From: Massilia phyllostachyos
GTDB taxonomy: Bacteria; Pseudomonadota; Gammaproteobacteria; Burkholderiales; Burkholderiaceae_D
Length of the DNA: 64,000 bases
Direction: 5' to 3'
NCBI RefSeq assembly: GCF_021044825.1
Contig: NZ_JAJNOC010000002.1
Coordinates: 434,001 to 498,000 of the forward strand
In this document: positions 42,722 through 49,821 of the stretch, piece after piece
Layout of the letters: every line of letters begins with the position of its first letter
How positions within the stretch are numbered: the first letter of the stretch is position 1
Program-made: the position numbers and the translations under genes
The notes under the pieces: model-generated
The model's input: only the letters and a program-made list of their open reading frames with translations
Database searches by the model: none
What the model was told of the DNA's origin: nothing

Positions 42722-43683
42722 GCCGCCATCCTGTGGGTGACGCCATGCGATGCTTCGCGCAGCGCGCCGAGCATGCGGCTGATCTCGAGCGCGTGTTGCG
42801 GCCGCGCCTCGGGACGTGGCGCCAGCAGCGACTGCAGCAGCAGCGTCGCCTGGCAGGCGCCGGCGCCGAAATGGCTTGCGAAGTCGAGCGCTTCATCCGG
42901 CGCGAGGCTGGGCGGCAGCGCGCCGCCATGGCGCTGGCGCAGGGCGGCAAAGCCGGCGCGGCCGTGCAGGCCATACGCTTCGCCGCAGGCGGCGCCATAG
43001 CGCAGCATGCGCCCGCACACCAGGTAGTAGAGCAGGGCTCCCAAGGAAAAATAATCGCTGCGCTGGCCGGCCAGGTAGCGGCCGTCCGGCGCCGGGAAGA
43101 ACTGTTCGGGCGCCTGCCAGCTCGCGGTGCCCGCATACGCATCGGTGGCGTTCTCGAGCAGCGGGCGGCTGGTGCCGAAGTCCGCCAGTTTCAGGCAGCG
43201 GCCGGCGCGCTCGATCAGCAGGTTGCCGGGCTTCAGGTCGAGGTAGCGAAAGCCCGCCGCATGGACCTTGCCGAGGGCCTGGTTGACCTGGGCGCACCAG
43301 TCGAGAGCCTGCTCCGGCGCGATCCAGCGCCCGGCCGCGCGTTCGGCGGCGAGCCAGGATGCCAGGTCGCCATCCAGCAGTTCGAGCGCCATCGCCGGCA
43401 GGCCCGCGTGGCTGCCGCTGTCGATCAGGCGCACCACGTGGCGGCCGTCCCAGGGAGCGAGACCGGCCAGGAATGCGGCCTCCAGGCGCGCGCTGTCGAT
43501 CCAGTGCCCGCGCAGCGCGATCGGCGCGCGCGCCATCTGTTCGGTGTTGACCAGCTTGAGGGCGACGGCCCCGCCGTCCGGCGCTTCGGCGCGCCACACG
43601 ACCCCGTAGGCCGAACCGCCGAGCGGCGCGCTCAGGCGGTAGTGGCCGCGGGTGAGGGAAACGATACTGCCTTGCTGGACCAT
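42718..43683 (-). CDS. Hanks-type Ser/Thr kinase with altered HRD motif
   Basis: 321 residues: a cytoplasmic kinase domain with a short helical C-terminal tail. GGSAYGVVW near 22-30, K43 in VALKLV, DFG 168-170 and APE 191-193 are intact; the catalytic loop is RYLDLKPGN with Y147-L148-D149 in place of His-Arg-Asp, so the catalytic Asp and the Lys/Asn of KPxN stay. No transmembrane or PASTA domain. The start at 43683 (MVQQGSIVSL) matches the domain edge. First gene of the minus-strand operon, overlapping the SEDS gene by 4 bases. Confidence 0.9.
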   Translation of the reverse strand: MVQQGSIVSLTRGHYRLSAPLGGSAYGVVWRAEAPDGGAVALKLVNTEQMARAPIALRGHWIDSARLEAAFLAGLAPWDGRHVVRLIDSGSHAGLPAMALELLDGDLASWLAAERAAGRWIAPEQALDWCAQVNQALGKVHAAGFRYLDLKPGNLLIERAGRCLKLADFGTSRPLLENATDAYAGTASWQAPEQFFPAPDGRYLAGQRSDYFSLGALLYYLVCGRMLRYGAACGEAYGLHGRAGFAALRQRHGGALPPSLAPDEALDFASHFGAGACQATLLLQSLLAPRPEARPQHALEISRMLGALREASHGVTHRMAA

Positions 43684-43757
43684 GCTTGTCTCCGGATCGG
43701 CGTCAGCGCCGTTGCCGGAATCAAGCGGGGGGAGGGTGAAAGGCCGGGCGGGTGTCG

Positions 43758-43864
43758 GTAGGATGGGCGGTCCTCCGCCCACGCGTTCAAATCAGGTATC
43801 CAGGCCTGCTGCGTGGCGCTCACCCGTGCGTTGACCGCGTGGGCAAGGAACTTGCCCACCCTAC
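43758..43864. repeat. GTAGGGTGGGCA-type inverted repeat element, copy 1
   Basis: Arms 43758-43790 (GTAGGATGGGC...GCCCACGCGTTCAA) and 43831-43864 (TTGACCGCGTGGGC...GCCCACCCTAC) are reverse complements of each other and each also folds on itself (TGGGC...GCCCA). A second copy lies at 45747-45858. Such BIME-like units are frequent extragenic repeats in some Oxalobacteraceae. Confidence 0.75.
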
Positions 43865-43895
43865 GAAACCCGGGGCTAGCATCAGCGCACCAATA

Positions 43896-43919
43896 AAAAA
43901 GCCGCGCGGTGCGCGGCTT
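43896..43919 (-). terminator. Rho-independent terminator of the glycine-zipper gene
   Basis: On the minus strand AAGCCGCGC - ACC - GCGCGGCTT is followed by TTTTT and ATTG. It is directly downstream of the stop of the gene at 43925. Confidence 0.85.
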
Positions 43920-43924
43920 GTCGA

Positions 43925-44392
43925 TCAGCGGCCGTGGCGGCCGTCCCAGCGGTCGTGGTCACGGCGGTCGTGGCGGTCCCAGTCACGGCGGTCATGGCGG
44001 TCCCAGTCGCGGCGGTCGTAGCGGTCGTAGCGGTCGCCGACGTAGACCGGGCGCGGCTGTACGTAGACCGGACGCGGTTCGACATAGACCGGACGGGGCT
44101 GCACGTAGACCGGGCGCGGCTGGACGTAGGCGCCGCCGTAGCCGTAACCACGGTTGCCGTAGTAGCGGTTGTCGCGGTAGCGGCGGTCGTCGCGGGTCGA
44201 GATCGAGTTGCCGACCGCCGCACCCAGCACGCCGCCCACCAGGGCGCCGGTGCCGCCGCCGGCGCTGTTGCCGATCGCCGCGCCAACCACCGCGCCGATC
44301 GCCGTATTCACGCCACGGTCGCCTGCCATTGCCGCAGGGGAGACGGCAACCGCGGCCAGGACCACCGCACCAACGCATTTAGATTTCCACAT
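43925..44392 (-). CDS. Exported glycine-zipper protein with tandem repeats
   Basis: 155 residues. Signal peptide about 1-23 (AAMAG), then a Gly-rich pair of helices (about 28-65: TAIGAVVGAAIGNSAGG, GALVGGVLGAAVGNS), the glycine-zipper pattern of outer-membrane-associated proteins. Next come four copies of V-Q/E-PRPVY and, at the C-terminus, about three copies of RDWDRHDR. The start at 44392 has AAGGAAAA before it. Likely a small envelope protein; specific role unknown. Repeat-copy number may vary between strains. Confidence 0.85.
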   Translation of the reverse strand: MWKSKCVGAVVLAAVAVSPAAMAGDRGVNTAIGAVVGAAIGNSAGGGTGALVGGVLGAAVGNSISTRDDRRYRDNRYYGNRGYGYGGAYVQPRPVYVQPRPVYVEPRPVYVQPRPVYVGDRYDRYDRRDWDRHDRRDWDRHDRRDHDRWDGRHGR

Positions 44393-44603
44393 GGCTTTTC
44401 CTTTTTGCCGCTGCGGTGATCGGAATGATCGAACGACGCTGGGCATGGGATAACTATAGACTTGCGGGATCGTGCTGCCATCCGTTCATACAGAATTTTA
44501 CAAACGGAACGGGTGGGATACACATTCCGAACGGCCCTTGCAGTGGGGCCGGCCCGCCCCATCTAACATTTGTTACCGTTTTTCTGCGCCTCGCGCCCCT
44601 CAC

Positions 44604-45734
44604 GTGAACCGATCGTTTGCCACCATTCTCTTCCTTCTCGTCCTGTTACAGGTGTACATCGGCTTGCGCGTGCTGTCCGACATGGACCTGGGCGTCTGGT
44701 CCATCGCGGTCGGCGTGCCGGTGCTGGCCGCGCTCACGGTGCTGGTGCCGATCGGGCTGATGTCGGCCTCGCTGCGCCGGCATCGCTGGTCGGGGCTGGT
44801 CAGCTGGGCCGGGTTGCTGTCGATGGGCTTCTTTTCCTCGCTGCTGGTGACCACCGTGGTGCGCGACCTGATTCTGCTGGCGCTGCGCCCGGCCGGAATG
44901 CTGACGCCCGAGGTGGTGCGCTTCAGCGCGCTGGCGGTGCCGCTGGTGGCGCTGGGCGTGACGACGCTCGGCTTCGTCAACGCACGCCGGCTGGCCCGCG
45001 TGAAGCGGGTCGACGTGCCGATCGCCGATCTGCACCCGAGCCTGCATGGCTATGCGATCGCCCAGGTGTCGGACATCCACGTCGGGCCGACCATCCGCCG
45101 GCCCTACCTGAACGCCATCGTCAACCGGGTCAACAAGCTCGGCGCGGATGCGATCGCGGTGACCGGCGACCTGGTCGACGGCAGCGTGCAGCGCCTGTCG
45201 CTGCATACCCAGCCGCTGGCGCGCCTGGCGGCGCCGGACGGCGTGTTCTTCGTGACCGGCAACCATGAATATTATTCAGGCGCCGAGGAGTGGATCGCCG
45301 AGGTGCGGCGCCTTGGCCTGACGGTGCTGATGAACCAGCACGTGGTACGCCGCCGCGGGGGCGCGGCGCTGATGATCGCGGGCGTGGCCGACTACACGGC
45401 CCACCATTTCCATCCCTCGCACAAGAGCGACCCGAAGCGGGCCGCGGCCGGGGCGCCGCCGGACGTGGGGGTGCGGGTCTTGCTGGCGCACCAGCCGCGC
45501 AGCGCGGCCGAGGCCGCGGAAGCCGGGTTCCACCTGCAATTATCGGGGCATACCCATGGCGGACAATTCTTCCCGTGGAATTTGTTCGTGCCGCTGCAGC
45601 AGCCCTTCGTGGCCGGGCTGCACCGGGTGCGCGATATGTGGGTGTACATCAGCCGCGGGACCGGGTATTGGGGGCCACCGAAGCGCTTCGGGGCGCCATC
45701 GGAAATTACCTTGCTGCGTCTGGTCCCGGCCTGA
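44604..45734 (+). CDS. Membrane-anchored calcineurin-like metallophosphoesterase
   Basis: 376 residues from a GTG start. About four membrane helices in the first ~125 residues, then the metallophosphoesterase domain: SDIHVG, GDLVDG, GNHEYY and SGHTHGG, which supply the two-metal site. YaeI/YkuE-like proteins of this type hydrolyse phosphodiesters or lipid-like substrates at the membrane. The GTG is chosen because the frame upstream is not hydrophobic and runs through the spacer; no strong ribosome site is visible, so the start is tentative. Confidence 0.88.
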   Translation: MNRSFATILFLLVLLQVYIGLRVLSDMDLGVWSIAVGVPVLAALTVLVPIGLMSASLRRHRWSGLVSWAGLLSMGFFSSLLVTTVVRDLILLALRPAGMLTPEVVRFSALAVPLVALGVTTLGFVNARRLARVKRVDVPIADLHPSLHGYAIAQVSDIHVGPTIRRPYLNAIVNRVNKLGADAIAVTGDLVDGSVQRLSLHTQPLARLAAPDGVFFVTGNHEYYSGAEEWIAEVRRLGLTVLMNQHVVRRRGGAALMIAGVADYTAHHFHPSHKSDPKRAAAGAPPDVGVRVLLAHQPRSAAEAAEAGFHLQLSGHTHGGQFFPWNLFVPLQQPFVAGLHRVRDMWVYISRGTGYWGPPKRFGAPSEITLLRLVPA

Positions 45735-46216
45735 CGTTGCGGATTCGTAGGGTGGGCAATCCTTTGCCCACGCGTTCGACCAGCGAGGGCGTCATCACAG
45801 TGCGTCCGTGAGTTGAACGCGTGGGCGAAGGACCGCGGGGCAGCCCAGGCCCACCCCACGGAACTGTAATTACGGCAATATTTCCCAGCAAAATGTTGCC
45901 ACTTGCGCTATCGTTGAAATCCGTTCCCACAAACTTACGCAAAGCTGCCCAATGGTGCTTAAGGCTTGCCATACAGTCGGATTCCTGCTTCGCAGGGGCT
46001 GGTCTCACCTTGCGCCCAGGCACAAGGCCAGCGCCTTCCCCTCCACAGGCAGTCACGGTGGAACTCAGCGCGATGCTTCTCAACTCGCTCCTCGTATGGG
46101 CTGTCACTTTTCCCCTTACGTAAAACGAATTGAAGCTGCTTTTGTATGACAACTCAGATATGAACAAGTTTCGCGCGAACTGTAAAAACCCTCTGAACCC
46201 ACAAAGGATCCGACGC
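45735..46216. other. 482-base intergenic stretch: repeat element plus compositionally odd remainder
   Basis: The first part holds the second GTAGGGTGGGCA-type repeat (45747-45858). The rest (about 45860-46200) is poorer in GC than its surroundings and contains short overlapping frames on both strands with no recognisable product. It may be the decayed remnant of a mobile or lost gene. The end supplies the leader of the M28 peptidase gene, with AAAGGA before the ATG. Confidence 0.5.
45747..45858. repeat. GTAGGGTGGGCA-type inverted repeat element, copy 2
   Basis: Left arm 45747-45780 (GTAGGGTGGGCA...TGCCCACGCGTTCGAC) and a diverged right arm 45812-45858 (GTTGAACGCGTGGGC...CCCACCCCAC). The left arm matches copy 1 at most positions, including the inner TGGGCA/TGCCCA hairpin, which supports a common family. 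Confidence 0.75.
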
Positions 46217-47662
46217 ATGAACCGCCGCAGCCTCCCTGTCCTGACCATCCTTGCCGCCTCGCTGGCGAGCGCTTCCGTTTTCGCCGCCAGCCCCGGTAAC
46301 GACCCGGCCGCGCTGGCGAAGATCCGCGATGCGGCGATGCAGAGCGACTACGCCTGGGAGCGCATGGCAGACATGACGGACCTGATCGGCCCGCGCCTGT
46401 CCGGTTCGCCCGGCGCGGCGGCCGCCGTGACCCAGGTCGCGGACGCGATGCGCAAGCTCGGCGCCAAGGTGACCCTGCAGCCGGTGAAGGTTCCGCATTG
46501 GGTGCGCGGCCAGGAGACCGGCGAGCTGGTCGAGTACAGCGGCCGGCCGAACGGCGTCACCCAGCGCGTCGTGCTGACCGCGCTGGGCGGCTCCGGCGCC
46601 ACCCCGGCCGCCGGCCTCACCGCGCCGGTCGTGGTGGTGAAGAGTTTCGACGAACTGAAGGCCCATTCCGGCGAAGTGAAAGGCAAGATCGTCCTGTTCG
46701 ATGTCGAATTCGACCAGCACCAGGCCGACCGCGGCCTGGCCGGCCAGGCCTACGGGCAAGCTTCGGCCTACCGCCGCGACGGCCCGCGCATGGCCGCCGA
46801 GATGGGCGCCGTCGGCGCGCTGGTGCGCTCGATCGGCGGCGCCAGCTACCGCATCCCGCATACCGGCTCGACCGGCCTGCAGGACAACGCGCGCATCCCG
46901 GCCGCCGCCGTCACCAGCGAGGACGCGATGCTGATAAACCGCCTGGCCAAGCGCGGGCCGATCAGCATGCGCCTGGTGCTGACCCCGAAGACCCTGCCGG
47001 ACGCCGACAGCTACAACGTGATCGCCGACCTGCCGGGTACCGACAAGGCCGACGAGATCGTCATCGTGTCCGGCCACCTCGATTCCTGGGACCTGGCCAC
47101 CGGCGCCCACGACGATGCCGCCGGCGTCGCCAGTGCGATGGCCGTGCTCGAGACCCTGAAGAAGCTCGACTACCGTCCGCGCCGCACCATCCGCATGATC
47201 GCCTGGATGAACGAAGAGAATGGCGCGCGCGGCGCGCGCGGCTACCTGGCCGCCGAGCAGGCCAATGCCGAGAAGCACATCGGCGCCATCGAAAGCGACA
47301 ATGGCGCCGGCCGTCCCTTCGGCATGCGCACCAGCGTGCCGGCCGGCATGACCGGGCTGTTCGCACCGCTGCAAGCGGCCATGCAGCCGATCGGCGCGGG
47401 CGTGCTGCAGCGCCAGGATGCGCTCTCGACCGGCGACTTGTCCGGCCTGGAACGCGCCGGCGTGCCGAGCTTCGCCCCGCTCATCGATACCTCGGGCTAT
47501 TTCGACTATCACCACACGCCGGCCGATACGCTGGACAAGGTCGACCCCGACCACCTGCGCCGCCACGTGGCGCTGATGGCCGCAACGACCTGGTTCCTGG
47601 CCAATATCGAGCAGGATATCGGCCGCGCAGCCGTGCCGGAGCGCCGCGCCGTCGATCGCTGA
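46217..47662 (+). CDS. Exported M28-family zinc peptidase
   Basis: 481 residues. Signal peptide about 1-24 (LASASVFAAS). A PA (protease-associated) insert spans about 120-240 and the M28 catalytic domain about 265-470: IVSGHLDSWDLATGAHDDAAG gives the first His and Asp ligands, MNEENGARG gives the Glu pair, AIESDNGAG and YHHTPADT supply later ligands. Acts as an aminopeptidase or carboxypeptidase (PGCP/BSAP-like) in the periplasm or medium. The start has AAAGGA at nine bases. Confidence 0.92.
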   Translation: MNRRSLPVLTILAASLASASVFAASPGNDPAALAKIRDAAMQSDYAWERMADMTDLIGPRLSGSPGAAAAVTQVADAMRKLGAKVTLQPVKVPHWVRGQETGELVEYSGRPNGVTQRVVLTALGGSGATPAAGLTAPVVVVKSFDELKAHSGEVKGKIVLFDVEFDQHQADRGLAGQAYGQASAYRRDGPRMAAEMGAVGALVRSIGGASYRIPHTGSTGLQDNARIPAAAVTSEDAMLINRLAKRGPISMRLVLTPKTLPDADSYNVIADLPGTDKADEIVIVSGHLDSWDLATGAHDDAAGVASAMAVLETLKKLDYRPRRTIRMIAWMNEENGARGARGYLAAEQANAEKHIGAIESDNGAGRPFGMRTSVPAGMTGLFAPLQAAMQPIGAGVLQRQDALSTGDLSGLERAGVPSFAPLIDTSGYFDYHHTPADTLDKVDPDHLRRHVALMAATTWFLANIEQDIGRAAVPERRAVDR

Positions 47663-47685
47663 GCGCAGGAGGTCAGCCCGCCGGG

Positions 47686-48054
47686 TCAGGGAATGGGGAT
47701 GCGCCGGATCGCCCGCGCGTGTCCCCGGTAGGGGCGGCCGTAGATGGTCTGGATGCCGCTGGCGAAGTTCTGGCCCCAGACCAGCTGGGTGCGCGTTTCG
47801 TGCGGCTCGCTCGACCAGTACCAGCTGCGCTCGAAGTTGCCGCGCGCATTCGCGAACAGCAGCGCCAGCTCGCGCCGCGTCGGCAGTGCGCCGCCCTGGG
47901 ACGACGCCCAGTCGGCGGCGGTCGGCCAGCTGACGTCGGCGGCTTCGCCCGGCAGCAGGATCAGGTGGTAGTCGGCTTCGTCCTTGCCGAGAATCAGACC
48001 GGCATAGGTTTCGCCGTCTTGCAGGGTAGCCCTGACTTGCATGTATTCGCCCAT
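47686..48054 (-). CDS. DUF1566 (Lcl C-terminal)-like protein
   Basis: 122 residues, soluble. The pattern ADWASSQGGALPTRRELALLFANAR ... WYWSSEP ... FASGIQTIYGRPYRGHARAIRRI matches the small domain found in DUF1566 and related FGE-fold-like proteins often linked to phage or secreted proteins. The start at 48054 is the first of two Met (the other is four codons on). It converges with the M28 gene (23-base gap). Function unknown. Confidence 0.7.
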   Translation of the reverse strand: MGEYMQVRATLQDGETYAGLILGKDEADYHLILLPGEAADVSWPTAADWASSQGGALPTRRELALLFANARGNFERSWYWSSEPHETRTQLVWGQNFASGIQTIYGRPYRGHARAIRRIPIP

Positions 48055-48209
48055 TTAACACGTCCCCAGGTTTGGTAGCAGTGTGTATGAGACCGCTGGG
48101 AACGTCGCTTGGTTGCGTGCTGGGCTTCGATATAGATCATGCCTGCGTTTAGTTTCTTACGAGACGGTGCCCGCAGGGTGTGCGGCTTCACCGGCGTGGG
48201 TTGCACACG

Positions 48210-48884
48210 CTACGAATCCAGCAGGGGCAGCGCCATCTGCGGATCCTGCGCTCCCGCCCGGTTGACGGCCGGCGTCACCTTGTACCACTCGAAGGCCTCC
48301 GGCGGCAGCGCGGCGCGGCGCGCCAGCTCCAGCGCCTGTTCCGGCGACAGGTCCGGATCCAGCCACAGTTCGGCATCCGCCGCTTCGACCACCACCGGCC
48401 GCCGGTCGTGGATGTCGAGCATGCCTTCGCCGGCCGCATCGGTGACGATCACGAAGCCGGCCTCGGCGCGGTTCTCCGTGAAGCCGCCGAAGTTGGCCAG
48501 CGCCAGCATGAACAGCGGCGCACGGTCGCGCCGGTGGATATGCCAGGGCTGCTTGTGGCCCTTCTCGCCGGTCCACTCGTACCAGCCTTCGGCCGGCACG
48601 ATCGCGCGCCCCTTCTTGAGCAGGCCGCGCCAGTAGCGCTTGTCGAGCTTGTCGAGGCGGGCATTGATCGTGATCGGCACCTTGCCGTCGGCCCAGCGCG
48701 CGCGGTAGCTCCAGAACACGTCGTCGATGCGCCGCTCGCCATCCTGCAGGTGCAGCAATGGCCGGTAGCTGCCGGGCGACACATTCCAGGCAGGCGAGGA
48801 TTCGCTGTCGTAGACCGCGTCGGTCCAGCCGAATACGCTGGCGTAATAGCGAGCCGTCTGGCTCTGGTCAAATCGTCCGCACAT
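48210..48884 (-). CDS. SRAP-family DNA-protein crosslink sensor (YedK/HMCES)
   Basis: 224 residues beginning MCGRF; after Met removal C2 forms a thiazolidine crosslink with abasic sites in single-stranded DNA and protects them. Other active-site pieces: NARLDK (Asn), AEGWYEW (Glu) and DIHDRRPVV (His; the usual Met after the Arg is Arg here). The start at 48884 is fixed by the need for Cys at position 2, although the frame is open further upstream. No SOS-type LexA box was checked. Flanked by unrelated genes. Confidence 0.92.
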   Translation of the reverse strand: MCGRFDQSQTARYYASVFGWTDAVYDSESSPAWNVSPGSYRPLLHLQDGERRIDDVFWSYRARWADGKVPITINARLDKLDKRYWRGLLKKGRAIVPAEGWYEWTGEKGHKQPWHIHRRDRAPLFMLALANFGGFTENRAEAGFVIVTDAAGEGMLDIHDRRPVVVEAADAELWLDPDLSPEQALELARRAALPPEAFEWYKVTPAVNRAGAQDPQMALPLLDS

Positions 48885-49022
48885 GGGCGCATGGTAGCGC
48901 AGGCGCGCTCCAGGTGCGGCACGGTAGCGCGGCAGGGGATTTCCTCTTGCGCGCACGTCCGGATGGTATGCTCGCGCCTGACCCGCATCGGGATGGCGAT
49001 AGATATAACGAGGAGAGCAGGT

Positions 49023-49415
49023 ATGGCAACTGGCTGGTGGAGCGTCCTGAAGACCGTGCCTTGGAGCGACGTGATCAATGCCGCGCCGCAAGTGGCGACC
49101 GGCGCGCGCAGGTTATGGGACACGGTGGCGCGCAAGTCGAACACGGCGCCGGGCCCACCGATGGAAGAAGCGCCGCAGGAAGACCCCTTCGACACGCTGT
49201 TCCTGCGCGTCGACAAGAACGAGGCGAACCTGGCCGACTTGCGCACCCAGATGCTGCAGGCTTCCGAGATCATCGCCAATCTGGCCGACCAGAATGCCCA
49301 GTTGATCGCCAAGATGGAACTGGCGCGCACTCGCCTGCTGTGGCTGGGCGTGGCGACCGGGGTCTCGTCGATCCTGGCGCTGGTGGCGCTGGCACTGGTG
49401 ATGGCGCGGACCTGA
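49023..49415 (+). CDS. Small protein with coiled coil and C-terminal membrane helix
   Basis: 130 residues. A coiled-coil segment (DKNEANLADLRTQMLQASEIIANLADQNAQL, heptad spacing) is followed by one membrane helix at about 105-128, a tail-anchored layout. GAGGAG precedes the ATG with good spacing. The gene is followed 10 bases later by another small membrane protein. No family recognised; a role as a membrane-tethering or scaffold protein is possible. Confidence 0.75.
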   Translation: MATGWWSVLKTVPWSDVINAAPQVATGARRLWDTVARKSNTAPGPPMEEAPQEDPFDTLFLRVDKNEANLADLRTQMLQASEIIANLADQNAQLIAKMELARTRLLWLGVATGVSSILALVALALVMART

Positions 49416-49425
49416 AAGTGCTTGC

Positions 49426-49635
49426 ATGAAAGTCCTACTGATCCTGGCGACGCTGTTCGTCTTCGTCTCCATGCTGCTGAACGCAGCGCGCCGCAAGGGC
49501 AAGCTGAACGAGCACGCCAACCGCGCCGTGGCCGGGCTGGCCTCGTCGATGCGCATCTTCGTGTATGGCCTGCTGTTTTTCGTCGGCATCGTTTGCGTCG
49601 CGGTGGCTTGGCAGAGCCTGAAGTCGGGTGCGTGA
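49426..49635 (+). CDS. Small two-helix membrane protein
   Basis: 69 residues: helix 1 at about 2-20 (LLILATLFVFVSMLLNAA), a basic loop (RRKGKLNEHANR), helix 2 at about 44-64. It starts 10 bases after the preceding stop with no strong ribosome site, so translation may be coupled. No family recognised. Confidence 0.65.
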   Translation: MKVLLILATLFVFVSMLLNAARRKGKLNEHANRAVAGLASSMRIFVYGLLFFVGIVCVAVAWQSLKSGA

Positions 49636-49700
49636 GATTTCCGAATGTGCGTGCGACCAGTCCGACAAATCGGCGGGATGGATCGGCGCTTGAGATGCAG

Positions 49701-49821
49701 GGGAGAGGCCCGAAGTAGGTATCGTTCTCTGGTGGATAGGTCCACCTCTCTCCGCGTGTCTCCAACTCAGTGTTGACTGAGTCTTCTGGCCGCTGTCCTC
49801 CGGGACAGCGGCATTTTTTTT
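49701..49821 (+). ncRNA. Possible small structured RNA (three hairpins)
   Basis: After the small membrane gene come three stem-loops in a row: GGTGGA-TAGG-TCCACC (49731-49746), ACTCAG-TGTTGA-CTGAGT (49765-49782), and the terminator GCCGCTGTCC-TCCG-GGACAGCGGC (49789-49812) with eight T. A longer stem (GAGAGG at 49703-49708 with CCTCTC at 49745-49750) competes with the first hairpin, an attenuator-like arrangement. It could be an sRNA, a 3' UTR or a leader whose downstream gene was displaced by the insertion element. No known RNA family recognised. Confidence 0.4.
49789..49821 (+). terminator. Rho-independent terminator, interrupted at its T-tract by an insertion element
   Basis: A 10-base-pair GC-rich stem with loop TCCG is followed by a run of eight T that ends exactly at the left inverted repeat of the IS element (49822). 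Six T appear again on the far side of the element (50898-50903). Confidence 0.8.

Noticed and set aside
22878..43683. Interpretation of the kinase/FHA/PP2C island as a type VI secretion locus
   Set aside because: PpkA-, PppA- and Fha-like regulators occur in T6SS clusters, but no Tss structural genes (sheath, VgrG, Hcp, ClpV, TssM) are present in or beside the island.
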